Origin: a marine gamma proteobacterium HTCC2089
Lineage (GTDB): Bacteria; Pseudomonadota; Gammaproteobacteria; Pseudomonadales; Azotimanducaceae
Direction of reading: 5' to 3'
Assembly (NCBI GenBank): GCA_905182905.1
Contig: CAJJDH010000096.1
Coordinates: forward strand, 1-34,282
Length of the DNA: 34,282 nucleotides
Shown: positions 1-8,904 of the stretch, piece by piece
How positions within the stretch are numbered: position 1 is the first letter of the stretch
How the letters are laid out: every line of letters begins with the position of its first letter
Notes under the pieces: generated by a model
What the model saw: only the letters and a program-made list of their open reading frames with translations
What the model was told of the DNA's origin: nothing
The model's database searches: none
Translations under genes and position numbers: made by a program

Positions 1-1578
1 TGCGCCCGCTGAAGAGGCTGGCGTCAACAAGTCGGCAATGGCGCCACGTTGAGAAACACCGCCCCAAGCATCACGCTGCACTACAGAACCGGCAGAACGA
101 TTGTTCACCTCTGTGACCTGAACACCAAAGTCGATGCTGTCGATGAAACGATCGCCATCGAATTCAAACGTTCCAGAAAGTTTAGTTTGATCCAAATCCA
201 TTCTTGAGAAGTCATTGGCAAATACACTACCCGTTACGATCATATCGTCCGCAGTCAGTGGGTCAGACAAATCCAATTCAAGAATTGGTAATTCACCACC
301 AAAGTGTGTAGTTGTCTTCTCACGGCTAAACGCAGAGATAGCCAGTTGTGAGGCGCTACCAAATGGGCTATTCGGTGCATCTTGCGCACTAGAGTTATGA
401 TGATCTAACGCTAAAGAAAGTCTGTCAGTTACATCCCAAACAATGTTTAGGCCTGTAGATCTGTTTTCTGCCACGGTGCCGTCAGCACCTGCAGCCATTG
501 CGTAGTCGCCAGCGCCGCCATTATTCTCTGCATAACGAAGGGCAGAAGCATTAGGACCGTCTGTCCACTCACTTTCTTGACCGCCAAAGTTGAACCAAGC
601 TGAGTAGTTGTTGAACGTACGCTCAAGCTCTAGTTCTGAGTAGGTGTAATCCAATGTCGTTGTTACGCGCTCCATAGGCTTCCACTGCATGGTCAATTGA
701 CCATTAGTGCGCACTGAACTCCACTCTGCTAATTCATAGCCAGTGTTTTGTGGAACTGAGTAACGCTCGCTCTCGTCCGTCGGGCGATTGACCTGCGCGT
801 CGCCATAAGGAATACCACCCCACTCTGATGGACCAGCAGCACACCAGCAGTTACTTACGTTACCGTTGAATGTTCTCCACCCGCCAACGCTTGCAGTGTT
901 AGCGCCGTTGTCTCGTTCTTGACGAACTGCGCTAAGTGCTACGCCGAATGTATCTTCAGCAAAAGTGTTTGAGAAAAGTGCAGAAACTTCTGAGGTTAAA
1001 TCACTACCTGTAGTAGTTGACTCATCATGAGCTCCAGCAACACTTGCTGTAGCTTTCAGCCCAGGAGATTCTAAAGGGCGTGTTGTGCGGATATCAAAAG
1101 TAGCGCCGATACCACCTGATGGCACATCAGCCTTACCACTCTTTAGTACGCGAACTGAGCTAATGCCTTCAGAGGCTAGGTTAGCAAAGTCAAATGAACG
1201 TTCCGTGCCGCTAGATGTGGGCATTTGACGACCATTCAATAGCACTAGGTTAAATCCTGGACCGAAACCACGAGCGGTTACTTTAGAACCTTCGCCTCGT
1301 TCACGGTCAATTGACACACCTGTAATACGCTGAAGAGACTCAGCAAGGTTGCTGTCAGGGAAGTCGCCGATATCTTCAGCAGAAATGGCATCTACAACAC
1401 CAGTGCTTGAACGCTTGATTTCAGCAGACTTCTTCAAACTTTCTCTAATGCCGTAAACAACTTGCTCTTCTACGACACTAACTTCGTCAGCAACAACAAA
1501 ACCACCTGAAAACGGCAAGCCGAGTGCTAGCGATATACCAGCAGCCAGTGGCGCTTTTCTAAATTTCGTAACTTTCAT
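1..1578 (-). CDS. TonB-dependent receptor, partial (C-terminus beyond the window)
   Basis: An open frame of 526 codons starts at the ATG at 1578-1576 behind a G-rich ribosome site (GGGGGA) and runs off the left edge without a stop, so the distal beta-barrel is missing. The N-terminus is a signal peptide (MKVTKFRKAPLAAGISLALG...). A TonB-box-like stretch around EEQVVYGIRESL follows, then a plug domain with AISAEDIGDFPDSNLAESLQ, ITGVSIDRERGEG, ARGFGPGFNLVLLNGRQMPT and GGIGATFDIRTTRPL. This plug is typical of the Caulobacter/gammaproteobacterial subfamily (TIGR01782-type). Such outer-membrane receptors import a bound substrate using TonB-ExbBD energy; carbohydrates and other organics are known cargoes. 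The cargo cannot be read here. The gene lies 222 bp downstream of the LytTR regulator on the same strand, which suggests that this sensor pair controls it. That gap holds no gene. Confidence 0.95.
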   Translation of the reverse strand, partial: MKVTKFRKAPLAAGISLALGLPFSGGFVVADEVSVVEEQVVYGIRESLKKSAEIKRSSTGVVDAISAEDIGDFPDSNLAESLQRITGVSIDRERGEGSKVTARGFGPGFNLVLLNGRQMPTSSGTERSFDFANLASEGISSVRVLKSGKADVPSGGIGATFDIRTTRPLESPGLKATASVAGAHDESTTTGSDLTSEVSALFSNTFAEDTFGVALSAVRQERDNGANTASVGGWRTFNGNVSNCWCAAGPSEWGGIPYGDAQVNRPTDESERYSVPQNTGYELAEWSSVRTNGQLTMQWKPMERVTTTLDYTYSELELERTFNNYSAWFNFGGQESEWTDGPNASALRYAENNGGAGDYAMAAGADGTVAENRSTGLNIVWDVTDRLSLALDHHNSSAQDAPNSPFGSASQLAISAFSREKTTTHFGGELPILELDLSDPLTADDMIVTGSVFANDFSRMDLDQTKLSGTFEFDGDRFIDSIDFGVQVTEVNNRSAGSVVQRDAWGGVSQRGAIADLLTPASSAGA

Positions 1579-1800
1579 CAGTCCCCCGGGACATAAAGGG
1601 TTAATTAGACTCCGCAGCATAAATACCGGTTGAATCCAAATAACGAGTTTTCATAAATGATGGCGCATCTAAACCGGTCCAGAATAAAATTCACGAATCG
1701 GTCATCAACCCACCTTTCTCTCCAAAGCATAGACTCGTACAAAGTCAGGACGACTTCACGCCTTATGCGGCAAGATGGCATTTACATGAGATAAGATGGT

Positions 1801-2601
1801 TTATGAGGTGATTTTTAAAACCACACTGCGAAAATTGCGACTTACTTTCAATGTCACATCATTCGGAAGGAGGAGTAGGCTCTCGCCTCTGGTCAATGAC
1901 TCCAAGCCAATCACTTTATTTACGTTGACCATTGTGGAGCGGTGAATTCTGGCAAAGCTAGACGGAGGTAATTTGCTCACCAAGTCTTTCATGGTACTGC
2001 GCATAACGTGGGTTACCGCCCCAACGTGAACACACATATAGTCTCCAGCAGCGTCAATCCAATCAATGTCCTCAAACCGCACCAAGACAGTGTGAGAGCC
2101 GTCACGAATAGCCAGTCGCTCAGGCTGGCCGGAGGAAGTATCTAACTCGACGTTGTAGCTCTTATCATCACTCTTCTCATTAAGGGTATCGAAGGCTCTG
2201 AGGACAGTAGATTTGCCGGCAATAACGTCCCTAACCCGATAACGCTCCTGAACACGATCAAGGGCTAAACCCAGGCGGTCTGCATCAATTGGTTTCAAAA
2301 TATAATCAACCGCGTGCATATCGAATGCGCGCAGGGCGTATTGATCAAAAGCAGTTACAAAAACCACCATTGGCAGCACATCTGCTTGGAGTTTTTTAAT
2401 TACATCAAAGCCGCTAAGAACCGGCATATGAATATCTAAAAACAGCAGGTCTGGTTGGAGAAGCTGTATTTGCTTCACCGCGTCTTTGCTACTACGACAT
2501 TGGGCAACTACATCAACGTCTGCATGGGATGTAAGCATGGAGCTCAGCAGCTTTAGAGCTAACGGCTCATCATCCACTATAATAGCGGTTAACTTACTCA
2601 T
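1801..2601 (-). CDS. LytTR-family response regulator
   Basis: A 266-aa protein. The N-terminal receiver domain (about 4-120) has the acidic pair D10-D11, phospho-acceptor D56 in LLFLDIHMP, T83 and K103 in ILKPID. The C-terminal LytTR DNA-binding domain (about 160-264) shows IDWIDAAGDYMCVHV, RSTMKDLVSKLP and FARIHRSTMVNVNKV. It is the AlgR/LytR/YehT type, a transcription factor activated by phosphorylation. Its ATG comes one base after the TAG stop of the kinase gene (TAGCATG). There is no Shine-Dalgarno sequence; the upstream bases read CCTCCTAGC. Translation is therefore probably coupled to the kinase. The TonB-dependent receptor downstream is the nearest candidate target. Confidence 0.95.
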   Translation of the reverse strand: MSKLTAIIVDDEPLALKLLSSMLTSHADVDVVAQCRSSKDAVKQIQLLQPDLLFLDIHMPVLSGFDVIKKLQADVLPMVVFVTAFDQYALRAFDMHAVDYILKPIDADRLGLALDRVQERYRVRDVIAGKSTVLRAFDTLNEKSDDKSYNVELDTSSGQPERLAIRDGSHTVLVRFEDIDWIDAAGDYMCVHVGAVTHVMRSTMKDLVSKLPPSSFARIHRSTMVNVNKVIGLESLTRGESLLLLPNDVTLKVSRNFRSVVLKITS

Positions 2602-2602
2602 G

Positions 2603-3730
2603 CTAGGAGGCTGCCAATCGTAGCGGCAACATTAAGTTCGCTTGCAGGCCACCCAAATCCGCAGAGTCAATATCAAGTAAGGATTCATCGCCGTACAGTG
2701 TCTTTAAACGCTGACGAATATTGGTCAAACCGACGCCCGCACCTTGCGAGGCAACCACCGTTACTGCTTCATCATCAGCGCCAGAATCTGCTACAGAAAT
2801 AGCCAGATTGCCGCCATCAATAGACGCGGCGACTCGAATTACACCACCAGCTTCTGATCGAGCAATAGCATATTTTATTGCATTTTCTATGAGCGGTTGC
2901 AAAAGCAGACTAGGCACAAGGGAAGTTTTAGCTTCTTCGGAAATATCGAAAATCACCTTGAGCCTATCCTCAAAGCGCGCTTGCTCTATTTTTAAATACA
3001 AATTCACCGCTTCGATTTCTTTACTCAGCGGCACTTCAGTTACGCCGCCATTGTCAAGAGAGTAACGCAGAAAATGGCTCAGCTGCACAATCATATCGTT
3101 AGCTCTACGAGGCTCCTTAGAATTTACCAACGACGAAATCGCGTTGAGGGTGTTAAAGAGAAAGTGCGGATTTAGTTGGTAGCGGAGTAGTTTCAACTGC
3201 GCTTCCTTAGCAGCGGACTCCGCTTGCGTGCGCCGTAAAATTTCTTCTTTTTGAGCAGAAGCCAGCTGTTGCAGATTCTTGGATTCTTGCTGCAAAAGCC
3301 TGTAGTACTTGACTCCGTGATAAAAGGCAGTCCAGCAACCAAAAATAAAAATTGAAGAAAACAGCCAACCGCCAAAATCCGACCAAAGACCAGATTCATT
3401 TGTCATCAGAAGAAAAAGTGATAACCGCGACGCGGTCCAGAGGAAAGAAAATATCAGAGTTGCGGCAATAATTACCACAATTCTTGAGACGTTATTGTTG
3501 CCCCATACCGCTTGAAAGATGTGTCGTAGCGGCCAAGATATTACAATCCCAAGCACAGATTGCAGCAAGTTATGAGCGATATAGCTCATTTCAGGTTGGT
3601 TGTACCAAAGATTCAAACTGAAATAACTCACTAAAGAAATAGCCATCCAGCCACTGACATGGAGGAACCAAAAAAGGCGGTCGCCGTTTTCACTTTCGAA
3701 TACATTCAAACTCAAAAGACGATTTTGCAT
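2603..3730 (-). CDS. LytS/YehU-type sensor histidine kinase
   Basis: A 375-aa membrane kinase. About four hydrophobic segments lie between residues 20 and 140, then a coiled-coil-like linker (about 145-182), then the His_kinase domain with LRYQLNPHFLFNTLNAISS; H189 is the expected phosphorylated histidine. The ATP-binding part has the N-box LIENAIKYA (N283), DSG (315-317) and GAGVGLTNIRQRL (330-342). There is no PAS, GAF or periplasmic sensor domain, so the ligand is probably sensed in or near the membrane. The ATG at 3730 follows GGAG. The gene sits 95 bp downstream of the acyl-CoA synthetase on the same strand and is coupled to the response regulator, forming a two-component pair. Confidence 0.94.
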   Translation of the reverse strand: MQNRLLSLNVFESENGDRLFWFLHVSGWMAISLVSYFSLNLWYNQPEMSYIAHNLLQSVLGIVISWPLRHIFQAVWGNNNVSRIVVIIAATLIFSFLWTASRLSLFLLMTNESGLWSDFGGWLFSSIFIFGCWTAFYHGVKYYRLLQQESKNLQQLASAQKEEILRRTQAESAAKEAQLKLLRYQLNPHFLFNTLNAISSLVNSKEPRRANDMIVQLSHFLRYSLDNGGVTEVPLSKEIEAVNLYLKIEQARFEDRLKVIFDISEEAKTSLVPSLLLQPLIENAIKYAIARSEAGGVIRVAASIDGGNLAISVADSGADDEAVTVVASQGAGVGLTNIRQRLKTLYGDESLLDIDSADLGGLQANLMLPLRLAAS

Positions 3731-3825
3731 TTTAATCTCCGAACACAGATTGATCAGCCAAATTTCATACAGGCCAAGGTTACAATCGCTACCTCACCGA
3801 AGGAGTGGCACTCCACCCTAATTCT

Positions 3826-5388
3826 TTATTGCACAATTCTAGACTTACTCTCGCCCCAGTAACGGTCGCGCAACAAGCGTTTATACAGTTTACCTGTTGG
3901 CAAACGAGGCAGTTCAGCTTCGTAGTCGATAGAGCGAGGTACTTTTTGTCGAGACAAATGCTCTGAGAGATAACCTAGCAATTCCTCTGTAAGACTTTCA
4001 TCTCCCACCACGTTAGGAATCGGTTGAATTACAGCTTTCACTTCTTCGCCCAGGTCTACATTAGGCACACCAAAAACTGCAGCATCTGCGACTTTAGGGT
4101 GCGCTATCAAAAGGTCTTCGCATTCTTGAGGGTATATATTTACACCGCCAGAAATAATCATAAAAGTCTTGCGGTCGGTCAAATACAGGAAACCATCACT
4201 GTCCACATACCCTACATCTCCAACTGTCGTCATCGAACCATCCGAAGACGTAGATTCAGCAGTTTTAGTAGGGTCGTTGTGATAACTAAACTCGGTAGCT
4301 GTCTTAAACCACAAAGTGCCCGGTTCGCCTTCGGGTAGTCGATGCATCTCATCATCCAAAATCTCAAGGTCACCCAATACCACACGACCTACTGTACCTT
4401 TGTGAGTTAACCACTCTGCGGAATTACATGCAGCAAAGCCCAAGCCTTCAGTCGCCCCATAGTATTCGTGAATGATGGGCCCCCACCACTCAATCATTTG
4501 CTCTTTTACCATTACCGGACATGGCGCCGCTGCGTGAACTGCTACTTCAAGGGAAGACAAGTCTGCACTAGCGCGCTCAGCCTCGGTGAGCTTCAACATA
4601 CGACTAAACATGGTCGGCACGAGCTGTGAATGAGTAATCTGATAACGTTGAATTAAATGCAAATACTCTAATGGATCAAAGCGCTCCATTATGACCACTG
4701 TGCCGCCAGTACGAATGGTCAAATTGACCGCGGCTTGAGGCGCAGAGTGATAGAGGGGCGCTGGAGAGAGATAAACCATATCTTCACGATAACCCCACAG
4801 ATCACTCAAAAAAGAGTACATAGGCAACGGGTCTTGAGGCGCTTGAACGGGTAGCGGGCGGATAATGCCCTTTGGCTGCCCGGTCGTACCTGACGAATAG
4901 AGCATGGAGGTGCCAAGAGTTTCGTCTGCTAAAGGCGTTGCAGGGTATTCTAAGATCGCCGAGGCATAATCGGTCATCAGCTGCGGCAAATCTGTGTCTG
5001 CAGCGTCGGTAACAAGCACTACTTCAATATTCGGACAGGAACTCAATGCGTCCGCGACAACATCTATCTTTGCCTTTGAGGTAATGAGCACCTTAGATTC
5101 TGAATTATTTACAATGTACGCTAACTCGTCACCAGTGAGGTAAGAGTTGATACAAGTATAATACAAACCTGCCCGCTCTCCTGCCGAGCAGGACTCCATA
5201 TATCGCTCATTATTTTCCATAAAGATGGCGTAATGGTCTTGGAACCCAAGCCCTTGGTCACGAAGAAAATGCGCTAGTTTATTCGAACGCGCCTCAAACT
5301 CTGCGTAACTCACAGCAATACCGCTTCCGGCCATTATAAATGCCGGTCTATCCGGATTGGCTATCGCGTATTGCCCTGAATACATCAA
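3826..5388 (-). CDS. acyl-CoA synthetase (ANL superfamily, AMP-forming)
   Basis: A 520-aa enzyme of the adenylate-forming superfamily. The P-loop-like motif SSGTTGQPKG is at 165-174, YYGATEG at 309-315, GDVGYVDSDGFLYLTDRK at 390-407 and the hinge ISGGVNIYP at 412-420. K500 in LPTGKLYKR is the expected adenylation lysine. The reaction is carboxylate + ATP + CoA to acyl-CoA. The sequence resembles long-chain/terpenoid/steroid-type FadD ligases rather than acetyl-CoA synthetase, but the acid is not predictable. AGGAG precedes the ATG. The gene follows the isomerase-like gene by 93 bp on the same strand, so it probably activates the acid produced by that cassette (inference). Confidence 0.93.
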   Translation of the reverse strand: MMYSGQYAIANPDRPAFIMAGSGIAVSYAEFEARSNKLAHFLRDQGLGFQDHYAIFMENNERYMESCSAGERAGLYYTCINSYLTGDELAYIVNNSESKVLITSKAKIDVVADALSSCPNIEVVLVTDAADTDLPQLMTDYASAILEYPATPLADETLGTSMLYSSGTTGQPKGIIRPLPVQAPQDPLPMYSFLSDLWGYREDMVYLSPAPLYHSAPQAAVNLTIRTGGTVVIMERFDPLEYLHLIQRYQITHSQLVPTMFSRMLKLTEAERASADLSSLEVAVHAAAPCPVMVKEQMIEWWGPIIHEYYGATEGLGFAACNSAEWLTHKGTVGRVVLGDLEILDDEMHRLPEGEPGTLWFKTATEFSYHNDPTKTAESTSSDGSMTTVGDVGYVDSDGFLYLTDRKTFMIISGGVNIYPQECEDLLIAHPKVADAAVFGVPNVDLGEEVKAVIQPIPNVVGDESLTEELLGYLSEHLSRQKVPRSIDYEAELPRLPTGKLYKRLLRDRYWGESKSRIVQ

Positions 5389-5481
5389 ACTCTCCTATTC
5401 TTAGTTTTGTTTACTAACGCCTATAACTGCGCGGAACTTTTTGTTAGTTTTTGGTTAGCTGATTTTGGCCTGGCAACAATG

Positions 5482-5970
5482 CTAGCTTGCTTTCGCCTTC
5501 TCAAATGCTGCTAAAGCAAAAATTGTTACGGCAATAAATGTAAAGACCATACCAGCCCCCCCACCCAGAAAAGCAATTGCTCCGGCCATATCGCCCTCGC
5601 CAAAAGGTGTTGCGGAAACTGACAAGCCTCTGTTATCTGCAAAGTTACCCGCCCAGTAAAAAACAGTATTCGCCCAGCCAGTTATAATCATACCCCACGC
5701 TGCCCACTTTTCGCGGCGGCCTGTTAGATCAAGTGCCTGTATCAAGTAAGCCGCGCCGGCAATCATCACGCCGTTCAAAATGCCGCCAACATGGGCCGCC
5801 TGCCACCCTCTAGTAGAACCAGGAATTGCTACCTTCCATTCAGGTAATGGCCATAAGGTCACCGCATCCAGTAGCGAGAATATAAGCATCAATCCAGATA
5901 CCAGACCAATGAGCAATACGACCATCGCATTACCAATAACCAAAAATCTTAACTTGTTGTCTTGAGCCAC
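5482..5970 (-). CDS. styrene-oxide-isomerase-like integral membrane protein (StyC family)
   Basis: A 162-aa protein with about four membrane helices (roughly 9-34, 58-80, 88-108 and 128-155). Three blocks match styrene oxide isomerase StyC as I recall it: PGSTRGWQAAHVGGILNGVM (50-69), GWANTVFYWAGNFADNRGL (98-116) and PFGEGDM (122-128). StyC is a haem-b membrane enzyme that turns epoxides into aldehydes by Meinwald rearrangement. The residues reported for haem ligation and substrate contact (H58, N64, Y103 in StyC) fall here at H60, N66 and Y105, a constant offset of two. The start is GTG at 5970, six bases after GGAGAA; only 13 bp separate it from the PF10118 gene. No styAB or styD is visible, so the natural substrate is probably not styrene. 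The assignment rests on remembered sequence. Confidence 0.8.
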   Translation of the reverse strand: MAQDNKLRFLVIGNAMVVLLIGLVSGLMLIFSLLDAVTLWPLPEWKVAIPGSTRGWQAAHVGGILNGVMIAGAAYLIQALDLTGRREKWAAWGMIITGWANTVFYWAGNFADNRGLSVSATPFGEGDMAGAIAFLGGGAGMVFTFIAVTIFALAAFEKAKAS

Positions 5971-5983
5971 GAACTTCTCCGAC

Positions 5984-6868
5984 TTATGAATTTAGTACGC
6001 TGTTCATTTTTTCATTATCTAAAGTCAGAACATCATTGTCCTGACGATAGAATTTTCGCCACGCTACCGCGATAGGATTTTGTTCAGCATTACAAATTGG
6101 GTGATTGCGCGGGTGGTACGAGGAAGCAAATACTGGGAGCGCCGCATAACCTAGATCCCAGGCAAAACTAGCGAAAAACTTCCAAGCCCGTACTTTGGCT
6201 AACACACCACGATAACGAGACTCACCGCGAACCATTATTCGATAGGCTTTAAAGGTCTCCCAACAGATATGCAGAAAGGCATAAACGATCATGAAACGTC
6301 GGTAAATCTCTGCATTAGGGTAATTGGCCCTGAAAAAATCAAAAGCTACCCCACCGTGCTCTACCTCTTCTACCTGATGCCAAACCCATAGTGCACGAAT
6401 GGTTGGATCGGCTTCCTGCATCAATTCTTCATAACGATTAAGAATGATCATGCCGCCAAGGAATGTAAAAGTTTCGTATCCCGCGGTAAATCCTATGTGA
6501 AATTTCTTCCCCTTGTCAGCAAAAGCGGCGGCGAAGTAATTCTGTGCATCTTGATCTAATGCTGGAAGCTCTGGGTAACTCTCGCCCATTTTTGCAGTCC
6601 ACTGCACAAAATTGAAAGCATGATGAGACTCCTGTCCTATCAAAGCCTGAACCTCGGAGAGCAGTTTCTCATCAGCAATATCTTTGCGATAAGCACGCAT
6701 AGTCTTAACTAAAAAACGCTCAAAATGTGGAACATGAATACCCAGCGCATTGATAAACATCGAAAATTCAGGATTGGTGTGACTCCACAACGGATCGATA
6801 GCCTGATCATTTGCTAGGTCAAATTTCAGCGGACGCACTGGTATCTCGTCCATTGGATGTGTGCTCAT
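5984..6868 (-). CDS. PF10118 'metal-dependent hydrolase' family protein, ferritin-like
   Basis: A 294-aa soluble protein; the start chosen is the ATG at 6868 directly after GAGGAGGG. A longer reading to 6916 would add 16 residues ahead of that strong ribosome site. The family (COG3687) is annotated as predicted metal-dependent hydrolase, but the residues fit a di-iron four-helix bundle: E50 (PHFERFL), E80-x-x-H83 (GQESHHAF), E132 (GYETFTF) and E168-x-x-H171 (EEVEHGGV). The spacings of 30, 52 and 36 residues are typical of ferritin-like oxygenases and oxidases. It is the first gene of the minus-strand run, 13 bp before the isomerase-like gene, so the two probably act together. Whether it hydrolyses or oxidises is open; I favour oxidation. 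Confidence 0.85.
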   Translation of the reverse strand: MSTHPMDEIPVRPLKFDLANDQAIDPLWSHTNPEFSMFINALGIHVPHFERFLVKTMRAYRKDIADEKLLSEVQALIGQESHHAFNFVQWTAKMGESYPELPALDQDAQNYFAAAFADKGKKFHIGFTAGYETFTFLGGMIILNRYEELMQEADPTIRALWVWHQVEEVEHGGVAFDFFRANYPNAEIYRRFMIVYAFLHICWETFKAYRIMVRGESRYRGVLAKVRAWKFFASFAWDLGYAALPVFASSYHPRNHPICNAEQNPIAVAWRKFYRQDNDVLTLDNEKMNSVLNS

Positions 6869-7051
6869 ATTACCCTCCTCCTCAGAGCAGCATAGCCTAT
6901 ACATAACGCGCTGCAAGCCTAAAACTGGCGCACCTACATAACCCTAACGCTGGTAGATGGTCATACATTCGTAGTAGTTTGATTGTCATGAGATTGAACG
7001 CTGCCGGTATATCATTCAATTTTCGGCAAACCATCGGTTAAAAGGTGTCCT

Positions 7052-8845
7052 ATGAAAAATTCACTATTGCAAAAGGCCGCCGCCTCGATTGCCACATGTC
7101 TGGTATTGGTCATGTGCTTTATCAACCCAAGCTACGCGGAGAATAAACCAGCCGTTAATTCATCCTCTACGGTCGGCACCTGTGATTATTATAAGGCTGG
7201 CGAAAAGCACCTTTACTGGGGTGACCTCCACGTACACACAGCCTACTCCTTGGATGCCTATGCCTTTGGCACACTAAAGACGCCCGCAGAGGCCTTTGCC
7301 TTTGCCCGCGGGCAAGCTATGACGCTCCAAGACGGTTCCGTTGCGCAACTGGAACGGCCATTAGATTTCGCAGCGGTGACAGATCACGCCGAGTGGTTCG
7401 ACTTGATGCATATATGCACAGACCCGCAGAACTTTGACGATCCTTACTGCGAACGTTTGCGAACAGACAGTTCTACGGAAAATGGCTCAAGCTTGTTCGT
7501 AGATTACGTCATTCCAACCATTACCCTTGAATCGCCACAAGCAACCCCAGTATGTATCGCAAACCCAGCAAAGTGCTCTGCAGCAACAAAATCTCAGTGG
7601 CAGCGCGTACAGGACCAAGCCAATGCAGCCAACGAACCCTGTCAATTCACAGCACAAATTGGCTACGAATGGTCCTACACCAAATCCTTTAGTCACTCGC
7701 ATAGAAATATTATTTTCGCCAATGACAAAGTAACCAAGGACGCAATCGACTACATAAGAAATCCCACACTTAACGACTTATGGAAAAAGTTAGATGAGCA
7801 ATGCCGACCGGAGGATGGGTGCGACGTTTTGGCCATACCGCATAATACCAACATGGGCGACGGCACCACATTCGACGTAGAAACCGAAGATGACAGAACA
7901 TTGCAGTTGCGCAGTAAATACGAACGCTTGGTGGAGATACATCAGGAGAAAGGCAACAGCGAATGTTTGTCGCCGCTCAAATCTGATGAATCCGGAGATT
8001 GTAGTTTTGAAAATTACATCACAGATCATTCACGCCCCAAAGCCAAAGACAAATTCACTGACGAACAATGGACAAAAATGCGCAGTACCTACGTGCGCAG
8101 CCTGTTACTAAGGGGCTTAGCCGCTTACGCTAGATCTGGAGAAACAAAGCTAAACCCTCTTCAAATGGGCATTATTGGTTCTACGGATAATCATGCCGGC
8201 ACGCCTGGCCACGTTAATGAAGCGGCGTGGCAAGGCGCAGTGTTTGGCTTAGGCGATCTGGATAGAACCATGACGCGCAGGACCTTCAACCCCGGCGGGT
8301 TGGTTGCGGTTTGGGCTGAGGAAAACACCAGAGAAGGTATTTTCGCGGCTTTAAAACGCCGCGAAGTTTACGCAACCAGTGGACCTAGAATTAGCGTACG
8401 ACTCACTGCTAATACTAACGGCAAAAACCTTAGCTGCTCCGGCAGTGAACAAGGCAATCAAAATGCTATGGTGAGCATGGGGGGAGATTTCCACACAGCT
8501 CAAGGATTACCTTCATTTAAGGTGCACGCTCAAGCAGATCAAACGCCGCTGCAGCAAATTGAAATAATCAAAGGTCAATACGACAATGGCGAATTTAAGG
8601 AATCGAAAAGTACAATTTGGCAGCAAGCAGACAATGGCGGCGACGTATGCCAAGTGTGGGAGGATCAAGACTTCAACCCCAAGGCACCGGCATTCTGGTA
8701 CGCACGAATAAAACAGGCAGCTACACCAAGGTGGTCTGCGAAGTTGTGTCAAAAAGCTGGGCGGTGTGAGGAATTCCCTGATGCAGAGGTAATGATCCAA
8801 GAACGTGCCTGGACTTCTCCTATATGGTACCTGCCGCAGCAGTAA
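7052..8845 (+). CDS. secreted DUF3604 protein (PHP-like metal site)
   Basis: A 597-aa protein with an N-terminal signal peptide (about 1-29, ending SYA). The DUF3604 pattern is clear: YWGDLHVHTAYSLDA (H60, H62), VTDHAEWFDL (D111, H112, E114), LAIPHNTNMGDG (H264) and GSTDNHAGTPG (D379, H381). These HxH, DH and H motifs resemble a PHP/amidohydrolase metal centre, so a periplasmic metal-dependent hydrolase is likely; the substrate is unknown. It has many cysteines for a gammaproteobacterial protein, consistent with export and disulfides. It is transcribed divergently from the PF10118 gene across 183 bp. The ribosome site AAGGTG precedes the ATG. Confidence 0.9.
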   Translation: MKNSLLQKAAASIATCLVLVMCFINPSYAENKPAVNSSSTVGTCDYYKAGEKHLYWGDLHVHTAYSLDAYAFGTLKTPAEAFAFARGQAMTLQDGSVAQLERPLDFAAVTDHAEWFDLMHICTDPQNFDDPYCERLRTDSSTENGSSLFVDYVIPTITLESPQATPVCIANPAKCSAATKSQWQRVQDQANAANEPCQFTAQIGYEWSYTKSFSHSHRNIIFANDKVTKDAIDYIRNPTLNDLWKKLDEQCRPEDGCDVLAIPHNTNMGDGTTFDVETEDDRTLQLRSKYERLVEIHQEKGNSECLSPLKSDESGDCSFENYITDHSRPKAKDKFTDEQWTKMRSTYVRSLLLRGLAAYARSGETKLNPLQMGIIGSTDNHAGTPGHVNEAAWQGAVFGLGDLDRTMTRRTFNPGGLVAVWAEENTREGIFAALKRREVYATSGPRISVRLTANTNGKNLSCSGSEQGNQNAMVSMGGDFHTAQGLPSFKVHAQADQTPLQQIEIIKGQYDNGEFKESKSTIWQQADNGGDVCQVWEDQDFNPKAPAFWYARIKQAATPRWSAKLCQKAGRCEEFPDAEVMIQERAWTSPIWYLPQQ

Positions 8846-8864
8846 CCGCGAATCGAGATATAGC

Positions 8865-8889
8865 TGCTAGGGCAAATTCCGCCCTAGCA
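8865..8889. terminator. hairpin between convergent genes
   Basis: A perfect 9-bp stem, TGCTAGGGC and GCCCTAGCA, has a 7-nt loop. It lies between the ends of the DUF3604 gene and the convergent secreted-protein gene. The U-run is poor on both strands (ATTTAT on plus), so it may be a weak bidirectional terminator or an mRNA 3'-end stabiliser. Confidence 0.6.
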
Positions 8890-8904
8890 ATTTATCCCAG
8901 AGGC

